DNA from: CAVWQV01 sp963757115
GTDB taxonomy: Bacteria; Pseudomonadota; Alphaproteobacteria; Acetobacterales; Acetobacteraceae
Assembly: GCA_963757115.1 (NCBI GenBank)
Contig: CAVWQV010000019.1
Coordinates: forward strand, 1 to 64,000
Reading direction: 5' to 3'
DNA: 64,000 bases
Under the pieces are notes generated by a model. The model saw nothing but the letters and a program-made list of their open reading frames with translations. It was not told the origin of the DNA and ran no database searches. The position numbers were made by a program, and so were the translations under genes. Shown here piece after piece: positions 8,494 through 18,614 of the stretch (its first letter is position 1; each line of letters begins with the position of its first letter).

Positions 8494-9638
8494 CCGCGCC
8501 TGTGCGCTTCGGACTGTTGTGCTCCCAAACGGGCGTGACCGCCGCCATCGAGCGCACGCAGCTCAATGCCTCGCTGCTGGCCATTCAGCAGCTGAACTCG
8601 GCGGGGGGGATCGCTGGTCGGCAGATCGAACCTGTGCTTTGCGACCCGGCCTCCAATCCGAAACGGTTCGCGTTCCACGCGGAACGTTTGCTGTCGAAAG
8701 AAGACGTCCGACTGATCTTCGGCTGCTACATGTCGAGCACGCGCAAAGCCGTGCTGCCGTTGGTAGAGGCGTATCGCGGGCTGCTCTTCTACCCGACCCT
8801 CTACGAAGGTTTCGAGTATTCCCGACATTGCATCTACACGGGAGCCGCGCCGAACCAGAACTCGATGCAACTCGCGCGATACCTCTTCACGAACTACGGC
8901 AAGCGGCTGTTCTTCGTCGGATCGAACTATGTATATCCGTACGAGTTCAACCGCATAATGGCGGATCTGGTGCGGCAGGCGGGTGGGGTCGTACTGGACG
9001 AGGTCTACATTCCTTTGGCCGCCCAAAGTGGCGAGATCGATACGGTCATCCGCAAGATCGGGCGTGCCAAGCCGGACGTGATCTTTTCTACCGTCGTGGG
9101 ACAGGGAACGGCCCTGCTGCACGAAGCCTACCGCAAAGCAGGGTTCGACCCCGAGCACATGCCGATCGCGAGCCTCACGACCAGTGAGGCGGAGGTTGCG
9201 GAAATGACTCCGGCGGCGGCTTCGGGACATATCACGGCCGCACCATTCTTCGACGGTCTTCAAACTCCGGCAGCTATTGATTTCGTCGCGGCCTATCGCT
9301 CGCGTTTCGGCAATGAAGCGCCTGTTACTGCCGCGGCCGAGGCGGCGTTCTTCCAGATAATGCTTGCCGCCGATGCGATCGATCGAACGGGCAGCGACGA
9401 TCCCGGCCTTGTGCAGGCGGCGTTGCCGGAGAGCGAGTTCGACGCGCCCCAAGGCCGTGTTCGCGTGGACCGGGACAATAATCACACCTATCTCTGGCCC
9501 CGCGTGGGCCGCCTCGACGAGGGCGGACGCTTCCAGATCGTTTGGAGTTCCGAAAGCCGGGTGAAGCCGGATCCCTACCGCGTCACTCAGACCCTTGACG
9601 AGTGGTCGAGCGGCGCGGCGCCTGTGGCGGATGGCTGA
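8490..9638 (+). CDS. amiC: AmiC-type amide sensor (periplasmic-binding fold, no signal peptide)
   Basis: A 382-residue type I periplasmic-binding-fold protein (VRFGLLCSQTGVTAAIE, then LFGCYMSSTRKAVLPLVE, FYPTLYEGFEYS, FFVGSNYVYPYEFNR). It is close in pattern to the UrtA-like protein encoded 2 kb downstream but lacks any signal peptide, so it should stay in the cytoplasm. This is the hallmark of AmiC, which holds AmiR inactive until a short-chain amide binds. The next gene encodes an AmiR-like ANTAR protein, supporting the role. The frame is intact, unlike many neighbours. Confidence 0.85.
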   Translation: MTAPVRFGLLCSQTGVTAAIERTQLNASLLAIQQLNSAGGIAGRQIEPVLCDPASNPKRFAFHAERLLSKEDVRLIFGCYMSSTRKAVLPLVEAYRGLLFYPTLYEGFEYSRHCIYTGAAPNQNSMQLARYLFTNYGKRLFFVGSNYVYPYEFNRIMADLVRQAGGVVLDEVYIPLAAQSGEIDTVIRKIGRAKPDVIFSTVVGQGTALLHEAYRKAGFDPEHMPIASLTTSEAEVAEMTPAAASGHITAAPFFDGLQTPAAIDFVAAYRSRFGNEAPVTAAAEAAFFQIMLAADAIDRTGSDDPGLVQAALPESEFDAPQGRVRVDRDNNHTYLWPRVGRLDEGGRFQIVWSSESRVKPDPYRVTQTLDEWSSGAAPVADG

Positions 9639-9656
9639 CGTCGGGCGTTGAGTGGG

Positions 9657-10265
9657 ATGCCCATCCAGATCCTCCGAGACCTCCGCGGTTTGCGCGTCTC
9701 GGTGATTCACCCTCCGGACGATGAGGGTGTGGGTTTGGTCGAGCATTTGCAGCGGATCGGATGCAGCGTCACGACGGTCTGGCCGGTCCCCGAGTTCCTG
9801 GCACCCGAGATCGACGTCGCCCTGCTCTCGATCGAGCACGACAGCCGGCTACCGCTGCGCCGACTGTTCAAGAACAACGACCGGACCGCGCCGACCCTGG
9901 TTGCGATCGTGAGCTACGAGAACCCTTCGATCCTGCAACTGGTGCTAGAGGCCGGCGCCCACGCCGTGATCGAGCGGCCGGTCCGGCCGTTCGGTCTGCT
10001 TACGCAACTGGCCGTTGCACGAAGCCTTTGGTTGCAGCAACAGGACACGTTGCGAAAGACGCGCAACCTTGAGCGCAAGGTGATCGGGATGCAGCGCATC
10101 CAGCGCGCCAAATCGATCTTGATGACCGGGCACGGCCTGACGGAGGAGACCGCCTATCAAAGCATTCGCAAGCAGGCGATGAGCAAGCGGATCAGCATGG
10201 AGGACATGGCCGAGGCGATCATCAACGCCAACGACCTCTTGAACTTCCGCGTAGACCGTGGCTAA
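9657..10265 (+). CDS. amiR: AmiR-like ANTAR-domain transcription antiterminator
   Basis: About 202 residues. The N-terminal part resembles a degenerate receiver domain (LRVSVIHPPDDEGVGL, DVALLSIEHD, APTLVAIVSYENPS), followed by a coiled helix and a C-terminal ANTAR domain (IQRAKSILMTGHGLTEETAY, RKQAMSKRISMEDMAEAII). ANTAR proteins bind paired hairpins in leader RNAs and prevent intrinsic termination. The start at the ATG 9657 leaves 18 bases after amiC. The likely target is the terminator in the urtA leader immediately downstream. Confidence 0.85.
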   Translation: MPIQILRDLRGLRVSVIHPPDDEGVGLVEHLQRIGCSVTTVWPVPEFLAPEIDVALLSIEHDSRLPLRRLFKNNDRTAPTLVAIVSYENPSILQLVLEAGAHAVIERPVRPFGLLTQLAVARSLWLQQQDTLRKTRNLERKVIGMQRIQRAKSILMTGHGLTEETAYQSIRKQAMSKRISMEDMAEAIINANDLLNFRVDRG

Positions 10266-10341
10266 GTTTGCGTCAGAGCGTGAGGTTGTCCTCTACGCAG
10301 CAATCCCGGCACCAGCGCCGTTGCACGGGAGAGGCCATGCG
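10266..10341 (+). promoter_or_regulatory. Leader RNA region with candidate ANTAR-responsive hairpins
   Basis: Between amiR and the terminator lie short hairpins, including CGGC-loop-GCCG with a six-base loop ACCAGC at 10307-10320 and an imperfect gcgt-gagg/cctc-acgc stem at about 10279-10298. Hexanucleotide loops are what ANTAR domains recognise, but this loop has A at position 1 without G at position 4, so the match to the published consensus is partial. Position, not sequence alone, supports the role. Confidence 0.4.
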
Positions 10342-10381
10342 GCCCGTATGTCTTCTAATGGGAGGCGTGCGGGCTTTTTTT
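10342..10381 (+). terminator. Intrinsic terminator in the urtA leader (antitermination target)
   Basis: A 9-bp stem (gcccgtatg with cgtgcgggc, two G-T wobbles) is followed directly by seven T residues (10375-10381), 74 bases before the urtA start. A rho-independent terminator inside an operon, right after an AmiR-type gene, indicates transcription of urtABCDE-amiE is controlled by antitermination. Confidence 0.75.
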
Positions 10382-10454
10382 GTTGCCTGCGGCCGGCCCG
10401 GGTGCCGGACAAACTCCGCCCGACGGCCGGGCGGGCAAAGGAGAGCGTTCGCAG

Positions 10455-11715
10455 ATGATGCAGATGGCGACGACCCGACGGTCGGCTCTGAAACTCGGCA
10501 CCGCAGCGACACTCGCGTCGCCGTTCTTCTTCCATCGCTCGGCGCGCGCCGCCGACGCCATCAAGGTCGGCGTGCTGTTCTCGCAGACGGGCGGCCTATC
10601 CATCATCGAGAAGTCGCTCTCGGACGCGACATTGATGGCGATCTCCGAGATCAACGCGACAGGCGGCGTGCTTGGCAAGCAGATCCAGCCGATCGTGGAG
10701 GACGGCGCGTCCGATCCCAAGACGTTCAACGAGAAGGCCTCGAAGCTCGTCATCCAGGACAAGGTGCCGACGGTGTTCGCCTGCTACACCTCGGCGAGCC
10801 GGAAGGCGGTGTTGCCCGTGTTCGAGCGCCGGCAGAATTTGTTGCTGTACCCTACCTATTACGAAGGCTTCGAATGCTCGAAGAACGTCGCCTATACGGG
10901 CGCCGTGCCGAACCAGCAGCTGTCGAACTTCATACCCTGGATCATCAAGACGCTGGGCAAGAAGAAGTTCTTCATCGTCGGTTCGAACTACATCTACCCG
11001 CGCGAAATGGCGAAGGTCTGCAAGATCCTGATCGAGAAGAACGGCGGTCAGTGGATTGCCGACGAGTACCTCGAGCTCGGCCACTCGGAGTGGGGCTCGA
11101 TGGTCAACAAGATCAAGAGGTCGGGCTGCCGACGTCGTGTTGTCCAACGTCGTCGGCGATTCTGTCGGTCGCGTTCTACCGTGAGTACAAGAACCAGGGA
11201 CTGACGCACGACAAGCTGCCGATCTGCGCGACGGTGACATCCGAAATCGAAATCGCCGCGATGGGGCCCGAATACGCGGTGGGCAGCTTCACATCGTTCC
11301 CATACTTCATGGCCATCGACACCGACATCAACAAGGCGTTCGTGGAGCGATACCGCGCCTACGTTAAGAACCCCAAGGCGGTCACGCATCATGCCCTGGA
11401 GTCTTCCTACTTCCAGGTATACCTGTGGGCCCAGGCCGTGGAAAAGGCGAAGGAGGCGTCGCCGATCCCGATCCGCAACGCGCTGCGAGGGCCAGGAATT
11501 CGCGGCACCGGGCGGCCATGTGAAGATCGAGCCGCAGAACCTTCACACCTGGCTGACGCCGCGCATCGCGCAGTGGCAGTCGGACGGCCAGGGCAAGATC
11601 GTCGATGCCTACAAGGAGCCGATCATGCCGCTGCCCTACGTCGCCTACGGGGAGACCGAGTCCAACCTGTTCTGCACCAGGGAAGGGTTTGAACACCGCG
11701 AAGCTCAAGGGCTGA
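10455..11715 (+). CDS. urtA: Urea/short-chain amide ABC transporter, substrate-binding protein (frameshifted)
   Basis: About 420 residues after repair. It begins with a twin-arginine leader (TTRRSALKLGTAATLASPFF), then IKVGVLFSQTGGLSIIEKSL, VFACYTSASRKAVLPVFE, YPTYYEGFECSKNV and FIVGSNYIYPREM, typical of UrtA/FmdD proteins that bind urea or small amides in the periplasm. The frame is broken near 11120 and 11165, 11490 and 11685; the last stretch NTAKLKG ends at 11715. A ggagag site precedes the ATG at 10455. It heads a five-gene ABC operon with almost no gaps. Confidence 0.85.
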
Positions 11716-11718
11716 GGC

Positions 11719-12613
11719 GTGGTCGAGGTCGTCTTTATCGGCCTGAGTCTGGCATCCGTCCTGCTGCTGGTCGCACTCGGCCTCGCAATCACCTACGGCG
11801 CCATGGGCGTCATCAACATGGCCCATGGCGAGATGGTCATGCTGGGCGCATACACGACGGTGATGACCGGGCTTTATCTGAAGTTCAGCATTCTCGCCGC
11901 TATCCCGCTCGCTTTCATCGTAACCGCGCTGGTCGGCTACGCGATCGAACGCGTCGTCGTGCGCCGGCTGTATGGCCGGCTGCTCGACACGTTGCTGGCC
12001 ACCTGGGGTGTGGCGATCCTGATCCAGCAGGCGGTGCGGCTGGAGCTCGGGCTGTCGTTCTTCGGCCGGCACATCCCCGGCCTCGGCCCCGGCCTGCAGA
12101 ACGTGACCGTACCCGACGCATTGACCGGGGTGCTCACTGTGGGCGGCGTACAGGTCAACGCGTTCCGCAGCTTCATCATCATCGTCACACTGATCCTAAC
12201 GCTCTTCACCTGGCTGCTGATGTACCGCACCTCGATCGGCATCCAGGTTCGCGCGATCATGCGCAACTCGCGCATGGCGGCCGCGTGCGGCATCGACGTC
12301 GATCGGATCAACGCCTTGACGTTCGCCTACGGTTCCGGTCTTGCCGGGGTTGCCGGCGTGCTGATCTCCGGATTCAAGACCGTGTTTCCCGACATGGGGA
12401 CGCCGATGGTCGTCGATGGCGTTCCTGGTCGTGGTGGTCGGCGGTGTCGGCAGCCTGGTCGGTTCTGTCTTTTCCGCCGGTCTGCTCGGGCAGATCAACG
12501 GCGTGACGGCCTTCTTCTCCAACGACATCCTCGCCCGCGCGGTGGTGTTCGCGTTCGTGATCCTCATCATCATGACGAGGCCGCGTGGCCTGTTCGCGCC
12601 GAAAGGGCGGTAA
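11719..12613 (+). CDS. urtB: Urea/amide ABC transporter permease UrtB (one frameshift)
   Basis: A LivH-type permease of about 298 residues with a GTG start three bases after urtA. Hydrophobic helices alternate with conserved loops: ITYGAMGVINMAHGEMVMLGAY near the N-terminus, IGIQVRAIMRNSRMAAACGI, and after a one-base insertion near 12416 (GATGGCG for GATGCG) the AFLVVVVGGVGSLVGS helix and the terminal IMTRPRGLFAPKGR. It forms the inner-membrane channel with UrtC. Confidence 0.9.
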
Positions 12614-12616
12614 GGC

Positions 12617-13762
12617 ATGAACGCCAAGCGCACACTCGACCTCGGAGCCTACGCGATCTTCATGGCGCTGATCCTCTGTGCGCCTCTGGTGCTGGATGAG
12701 TTCTGGCTAAACCGGATCGCCAAAGTTCCTGGTCTACGGCATGCTGGGCGTCGCGATCGCGCTGAGCTGGGGCTACGCGCGGGATCCTCAATCTCGGCCA
12801 AGGCCTGTTTTTCGGCGTCGGCGCCTACATGACGGCGATGTCGCTCAAGCTGGCGAGCGCCACGAGCCTGCAACAGGGCTCTGCGACCCCGGTGCCGGAT
12901 TTCATGCTTTGGAACGCCGAGCCCGGCGCCAAGACCGAACTTTGCTGCATCAACCACGGCTCCTTCCTTTGGATCCCGTTCCAGCATCAATGGTTCGGGC
13001 TCGCGATGGGTCTGCTGGCCCCGGTGCTCCTGGCGGCTGGGGCTCGGCGGGTCGATGTTCCGCAAACGAATCTCGGGCGTGTTCGTCTCGATCATCATGC
13101 TGGCCCTTGTGCTGCTGGTGCGCCTCGTCGTCATCGACGCGCAGCCGATCACCAACGGGTTCAACGGGCTCACCGATCTCGGCGACCTGACGTTGTTCGG
13201 CGTCGACTTCGATCCTTACGCCGTCGCCACCTACTACGTCGTCGCCGGCGCGCTGGCGCTGACCCTGATCTGCGCCCGGCTGCTGGTGGAAACCCGCGCC
13301 GGGCTGATCCTGCAGGCAATTCGCGACGACCAGAACCGTGTCCGCTATCTCGGCTTCGACGTGCCGGTTTATCAGGCGTTCTTCTTCGCCGTTTCCGCTG
13401 GCATCGCGGGCCTCGCCGGAATGCTCTACGTGATCGTCGCGCAGTTCGCCTCGCCGACCTTCATGGATCTTGCCTTCTCCATCACCATGGTCGTGTGGGC
13501 GGCGGTGGGCGGCCGGGCGTCGTTGCTCGGCGCCTGCATCGGCGCCATCGGCATCAACATCATCGAGGCGGGAGCCAGCGAAACCGCCGGCGCTGGTGGA
13601 AGCCTGGCGGGCGGTGATCGGGCTCATCTTCGTCCTCGCAGTGCTCTATCTGCCGCGCGGCCTTGCCGGTTTCGCCAGTGACCTCGCCGACAATGTGCTG
13701 TCGCGCGTCTGGCGGCGGGAAGCGCAGCCGCAGCCGCGCGTGGCAGACGGGTCGCGCCGTGA
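12617..13762 (+). CDS. urtC: Urea/amide ABC transporter permease UrtC (several frameshifts)
   Basis: A LivM-type permease of about 380 residues, four bases after urtB. Reading requires switches near 12722 (AAG to AAAG), 12780, 13040 and 13585. Conserved parts include VYGMLGVAIALSWGY, LNLGQGLFFGVGAYMTAM, LILQAIRDDQNRVRYLG, and VVWAAVGGRASLLGACIGAI. The end is uncertain: one frame stops at 13762 and overlaps the urtD GTG start as GTGA, the coupling expected in this operon. Confidence 0.85.
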
Positions 13763-14509
13763 CGGCGGCGGTCCTGACCGTCGACGGGCTTGGCGTGTCG
13801 TTCTCGGGCCTCAAGGCGGTGGACGGCGTGTCGCTGGTCATCGAGGAGGGCGAACTCCGCGTCCTGCTTGGCGCGAACGGCGCCGGCAAGACGACGCTGA
13901 TGGACCTGATCTCCGGCAAGACCAAGAGCACGGAGGGCAGAGTGCATCTTCGTGATGTAGACATCACCAACTGGGAAGAGCCGGCGATCGCGCGCGCGGG
14001 CATCGGCCGGAAGTTCCAGATCCCCAGCGTGTTCCGCGAGTTGACGGTCCGGCGCAACCTCGAGGTTGCGGCGTGCCAGCACCCGGGCGTGCTCGCCAAT
14101 CTTCGTTTCGGCCTCCCGCGAGCGGTCCGTCGCCGTCTCGACGAGGTGCTCGAACTGACCGGTCTAGCCGACGAGGCGGACACGATCGCCGGCAATCTCA
14201 GTCACGGGCAGACCCAGTGGCTCGAACTCGGCTTGCTGATGATGCAGGATCCGAAGCTGCTGCTGCTCGACGAGCCGACCGCGGGCATGACGGCGGCCGA
14301 AACGCAGCGGACCGCCAACATCATCAAGGGCCTGCAGGGTTCGCACACCCTCATCGTGGTCGAGCACGACATGGCCTTCGTCCGCGAGATCGCGCACCGA
14401 ATCACGGTCATGCATCTCGGCCAGATCCTGGCGGAAGGCGATATCGTCGACGATCGAGGCCGATCCGCGCGTCCGTGCCGCCTATCTCGGCTCGAAGGGC
14501 ATCCATTGA
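13759..14509 (+). CDS. urtD: Urea/amide ABC transporter ATP-binding protein UrtD (one frameshift)
   Basis: A LivG-type ATPase of about 249 residues. Walker A is GANGAGKT near residue 38, the signature is LSHGQTQWLELG (variant LSHGQ), Walker B is LLLLDEPTAGM, and the switch histidine is in VVEHDM. The frame breaks near 14446, after GQILAEGDI; the correct tail IEADPRVRAAYLGSKGIH ends at 14509. The GTG start overlaps the end of urtC. Confidence 0.9.
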
Positions 14510-14525
14510 TGCTCGGCCTCCTTTG

Positions 14526-15222
14526 ATGCTCACGCTCAGCAACGTCGATGCGTTCTACGGCCGCAGCCACGCGCTGCACCAGGTGTCGCTCGGCGCTGCC
14601 CGCGCAATCAATCACGACGATCCTCGGTCGCAACGGCGTCGGCAAGACTACCTTGCTGAAAACCTTGATGGGCCTAATGGCAAAGGTCACCGGGATCACC
14701 CGTTTGGGCGACAACGACATCACCACAGTCCCGGCGCACAGGCGGGCCCGCGCCGGGATCGCCTACGTGCCGCAGGGCCGCGAGATCATTCCGGATTTCT
14801 CGATACGCGAGAACATCCTCATGGGTGCGTTCGCGCGAGCGGACGGAAAGCGCGTGATCCCTGAACTGGTCGGCGAGTTGTTTCCTTATCTGATGCAGAA
14901 CCTCGATCGGGCCGGCGGCGTGCTGTCCGGCGGTCAGCAGCAGCAACTCGCCATCGCGCGGGCACTGGCGGCCGCGCCGAAGGTCCTGCTGCTCGACGAG
15001 CCCACGGAGGGCATCCAGCCCAGCATCGTCGAGGAGATCGAAGAGATCATCATCCGGCTCAACCGGGAAGCGAAGCTGACGATCGTGCTGGTCGAGCAGA
15101 ATGTCGCGTTCGCGCGTCGCGCTGGTCACCGCTTTGCCATGATGGAGAAAGGCAGGGTGGTGGCGGAGGACGCCATGACCGAGCTGACCGATGCGCTGGT
15201 GCATCGGCATATGGCGGTTTGA
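14526..15222 (+). CDS. urtE: Urea/amide ABC transporter ATP-binding protein UrtE (one frameshift)
   Basis: A LivF-type ATPase of about 230 residues. The N-terminal MLTLSNVDAFYGRSHALHQVSL is separated by an indel near 14598 from the remainder. Walker A is GRNGVGKT, followed by GIAYVPQGREIIPDFS, the signature LSGGQQQQLAIARAL, Walker B LLLDEPTEGIQP and LVEQNV. It pairs with UrtD to power the UrtBC channel. Confidence 0.9.
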
Positions 15223-15244
15223 TCAAAGGCGAGAATGTAGGAAA

Positions 15245-16283
15245 ATGCTGCACGGCGATATCTCAAGTAGCAAGGACACGGTCGGTGTCGCGGTCGTCAA
15301 CTACAAGATGCCCCGGCTGCACACGAAGGCGGAGGTCCTAGCCAACGCCCGCAAGATCGCGCGACATGGCGATCGGCATGAAACGGGGCCTGCCCGGCAT
15401 GGATCTCGTGATCTTCCCCGAATACTCGACGCACGGGATCATGTACGACAGCAAGGAGATGTACGACACGGCGTCCTCCGTCCCGGGCGACGAGACCGAG
15501 ATCTTCGCCGAGGCATGCCGCACTGCGAAAGTGTGGGGCGTGTTCTCGCTCACCGGCGAGAAGCACGAGGAGCACCCGCGCAAGGCACCCTACAACACGC
15601 TCATCCTGATGAATGACAAGGGCGAGGTGGTGCAGAAGTATCGCAAGATCATGCCTTGGGTGCCGATCGAGGGCTGGTATCCGGGCAACTGCACCTATGT
15701 CTCGGATGGCCCGAAAGGCCTCAAGATCAGCCTCATCATCTGCGATGACGGCAACTACCCGGAAATCTGGCGCGACTGCGCCATGCGGGGAGCCGAGCTC
15801 ATCATTCGCTGCCAGGGCTACATGTATCCGGCCAAAGAGCAGCAGATCAACATGTCGAAGTCGATGGCGTGGGCGAATAACGTCTACGTCGCGGTGGCGA
15901 ATGCCTCGGGCTTCGACGGCGTCTATTCGTATTTCGGCCACTCAGCGATCATCGGCTTCGACGGCCGCACGCTGGGCGAGTGCGGCACGGAGGAGAACGG
16001 GGTGCAATACGCTGCGCTGTCGAAGTCGCTGATCCGCGACGCGCGCACCAACATGCAGTCCGAGAACCATCTGTTCAAGCTGCTGCATCGTGGGTACACC
16101 GGAATGATCAATTCCGGCGATGGCGATCGGGGCGCGGCGGACTGCCCGTATGACTTCTACAAGAAGTGGATTGCCGATCCGGACGCAACGCGGGAAATGG
16201 TCGAGGCCATGACCCGGCCCGCCGTCGGGACGGAGGAGTGCCCGATCGAAGGCATTCCGTCAAAGAAAGTCGCGCATCGCTGA
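15245..16283 (+). CDS. amiE: Aliphatic amidase (acylamide amidohydrolase), one frameshift
   Basis: A nitrilase-superfamily amidase of about 346 residues that hydrolyses short aliphatic amides to carboxylate and ammonia in the cytoplasm. The N-terminus MLHGDISSSKDTVGVAVVNY and the catalytic Glu (IFPEYS), Lys (KYRKIMPW) and Cys (IICDDGNYPE) are all present, equivalent to E59, K134 and C166 of the Pseudomonas enzyme. The frame shifts once near 15360 (ARKIA to DMAIGMKRG). It is the last gene of the amiC-amiR-urtABCDE operon, so inducer sensing, import and hydrolysis are in one unit. Confidence 0.93.
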
Positions 16284-16291
16284 CCGGCGCG

Positions 16292-16317
16292 GACCGCCGT
16301 CGCGCGACGGCGGTCCC
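16292..16317. terminator. Bidirectional hairpin between amiE and the VWA gene
   Basis: A near-perfect palindrome (ggaccgccgtcg and its complement, 11-12 bp stem) sits between the convergent stops of amiE and the CbbO-like gene. There is no T-tract on either side, so termination strength is uncertain, but its placement fits a shared terminator. Confidence 0.55.
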
Positions 16318-16322
16318 GCTCC

Positions 16323-18614
16323 CTAACGTCGGGCGAGGCGGAAATACACGCCCGCCAGCCGCGCCGGGAGATCGGCCAAGTCGGCGATCGGGATCGTGTT
16401 GCCCCGGCCGAAGATCGACGACGCCGATCCGACGCCGTCGGGATCGAGCACTACGCCAAACGTGTCGATCCCGGCCTGTCTCAGCCCGAGCACGGCGCGA
16501 CGTGCATCGACCACCAGCTCCGAACTATTCGTTACATCGATATCCGACGGTTCCCCGTCGGTCAGCACAAGCAACAATCGCCGCCAAACCCGCGAGACGC
16601 CGAACTCCGCGCCGGCGTGACGGAGCGCCGTCCCGAGCCGGGTCGAGAGGTTCGGGCGCAGCGCGGCCAGACGCGCGACGACCGCGTCCCCAAAGGACTC
16701 GTCGAAATCCTTTATCCGGATCAGTCGCACGTCGTCACGGCCGTTCGAGGCAAAGGCGCGCAGCGCAAACGGATCGCCCCGATGCGCAAGCGCCTCCGCG
16801 AGCAGCGCCACGGCCACGCGCTGCACGTCGAGAATGGTTCGGCCGTCGGGGAGCTTGGCCGAAGTCGACGCCGACGTGTCGAGCATGATCAGGGTAGCGA
16901 GATCACGCGTCCGCGGCCTCGTTACCCGGAACAGCCGCGGGTCCGGCGTCAAACCGGCACGCAGCGCAATGGTGGCGTCCAGCGCCGCGTCCATGTCGAG
17001 ATCGTCACCGTCCGGCTGTCGCTTGAGGCGTATCGGCCGCCCGATCGTGGACGCGCGGATCAGCCGTGCAAGCCGCCCGCGCAACGCGCGCTCTGCCTCG
17101 ATCGCGCTCCGCAAGCGCACCGGATTTTCCGTGCGGGGAGGTACGTCGCGCAGCGTAGTCCAGTCCGGGCGCTCGACACCCGACGCCACGTCCCACTCGG
17201 GATAGGTGGCGATCACGTAGCCGCGTTCGTCGGGTGGCGCCTCCCGCGCCCGGCCTGTGCCTTCGCCCTCGCCAGGGCCCTTGGCGGCCGACGGATCGCT
17301 CCGGGTTCGCGCCGCTTCGACCATCAGATCGAGGGCATCCGCGGGCGGCTCGGGGGAATCCCAGAGATGGTTGCCGTCGTCGCGATAAGCGGGCTCAATC
17401 ACGTAGTCACGCCAGTTGAATTGGACGCGCATTTGACCGAGGTCGTTGCCGAGGACGCGTCCGACGCGCAGGCTGAGCGCGGCATCGTGCAGATCGCGTT
17501 CGGCCTCCTCGTCGAACAGCGCGCGGCCCTTCGCCACGAACCCGTCCGCGTCGGCATGCTGCGGATCGAACAGCGCCCGGGACAGCCGCGCCATCAGGCG
17601 GGGCGCGGTTCGCGCGCCGGCCGGCTCGGCGGTGTGGAACGGCGCCCATAGGCGCCGGAGCCCGGGAAATCGCCGCATCGCCACCGCTTCGGCGCGCGCG
17701 TCCTCAATCAGCGTGATCAACGCGATCTGCAACGGCTTCAGTTGACCGACCGCGTGACGCACCGGCGGCACCGAGAGGTGAGCGGAAGCGTGCGCCACCA
17801 TCGCGAGATAAAGCCGTCGCGCGTCCGCGCCGGTCTCGAGCGCGGGAGCATCGGGCGGAACGGCCTCGGGCAACAGAACCACTCGCCCGGACAAGGTCGA
17901 GCGTAGCCGGGGCGCCTCCGAGCGCGGTGCCACGCGCAGGGTCGCAACGTCACCCCATACCGCGACGGTGAAGGCGGACAGTAATCGCGACAGCGCCTCG
18001 AAGCCCGGAAGGTCCGCCCGGCGTGTCAGCAGCGCGCGTGCCCACGGGTCCTCGAGTTCGAAGAAGCGCCGGGTCCGGACGGCATCACCGGCGTAGGCTT
18101 TCAGCCCGACTCCGATGAAATCGGTGAACCACTCCTTCTGCCGGTTGCTCAGAAGGGTCTCCGCTCGCGCCGCGACTGCGGGGACGCAATCGGCGGCCTC
18201 GCGGGCCAGCCGCTCCAATCCGCGCCACCAGGATCGCAGCGCATCTTCGCCCCTGGCGATCCGGATGACCGCGGGCAGTGTGTTGAGGCAGGCGAGCGCC
18301 GCCCGCGCGCCGGCGTGGCGGCAGATCTCCGCTGCGGCTCGCCCGCTCACCGCGAGTTGCGGGAGCGACGCATCGCCAGCGGCGCTGGCGCTCCAGAAGG
18401 CGATCTGACACGCCGGTCCGGCATTGACTTCGAACAGTTCCAGGGCGGCACTCGACCAGTCGTCCAGCGCCGCCTCATCCGCTTCGGCCAGCTTCTCCCA
18501 CGTTCGCAGGAACGTCGGTCTCAGGACGTCGCGTTGCCTGATCAGCCGGTGGAGGCGCGAAGTGGCACCGTCCGGCGTGTTGATAACTCTGAGCTGCGGG
18601 CTTGCCGCCATCAC
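16323..18614 (-). CDS. CbbO/NorD-like von Willebrand factor A protein
   Basis: A 763-residue cytoplasmic protein. The N-terminal two thirds are helical and arginine/alanine-rich; the C-terminal VWA domain has a MIDAS motif DTSAS starting at residue 579, then LLLVLTDGEPSDID near 688. This is the NorD/CbbO architecture, which acts with a MoxR-type AAA+ partner to remodel or activate metalloenzymes such as NO reductase or Rubisco. The partner gene lies directly upstream and overlaps by four bases. Neither Rubisco nor NO reductase is present, so the client is probably something in this locus (urease, amidase or the tubulin-like proteins). The frame is intact over 2.3 kb. Confidence 0.8.
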   Translation of the reverse strand: MMAASPQLRVINTPDGATSRLHRLIRQRDVLRPTFLRTWEKLAEADEAALDDWSSAALELFEVNAGPACQIAFWSASAAGDASLPQLAVSGRAAAEICRHAGARAALACLNTLPAVIRIARGEDALRSWWRGLERLAREAADCVPAVAARAETLLSNRQKEWFTDFIGVGLKAYAGDAVRTRRFFELEDPWARALLTRRADLPGFEALSRLLSAFTVAVWGDVATLRVAPRSEAPRLRSTLSGRVVLLPEAVPPDAPALETGADARRLYLAMVAHASAHLSVPPVRHAVGQLKPLQIALITLIEDARAEAVAMRRFPGLRRLWAPFHTAEPAGARTAPRLMARLSRALFDPQHADADGFVAKGRALFDEEAERDLHDAALSLRVGRVLGNDLGQMRVQFNWRDYVIEPAYRDDGNHLWDSPEPPADALDLMVEAARTRSDPSAAKGPGEGEGTGRAREAPPDERGYVIATYPEWDVASGVERPDWTTLRDVPPRTENPVRLRSAIEAERALRGRLARLIRASTIGRPIRLKRQPDGDDLDMDAALDATIALRAGLTPDPRLFRVTRPRTRDLATLIMLDTSASTSAKLPDGRTILDVQRVAVALLAEALAHRGDPFALRAFASNGRDDVRLIRIKDFDESFGDAVVARLAALRPNLSTRLGTALRHAGAEFGVSRVWRRLLLVLTDGEPSDIDVTNSSELVVDARRAVLGLRQAGIDTFGVVLDPDGVGSASSIFGRGNTIPIADLADLPARLAGVYFRLARR

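Noticed and set aside
10307..10320. Calling the ACCAGC hexaloop a confirmed ANTAR target
   Set aside because: It lacks G at loop position 4 and a clear partner hairpin at the usual spacing.
16617..17651. Long plus-strand ORF opposite the VWA gene
   Set aside because: It is antisense to an intact, recognisable 763-residue protein and shows only low-complexity Arg/Gly/Ala composition.
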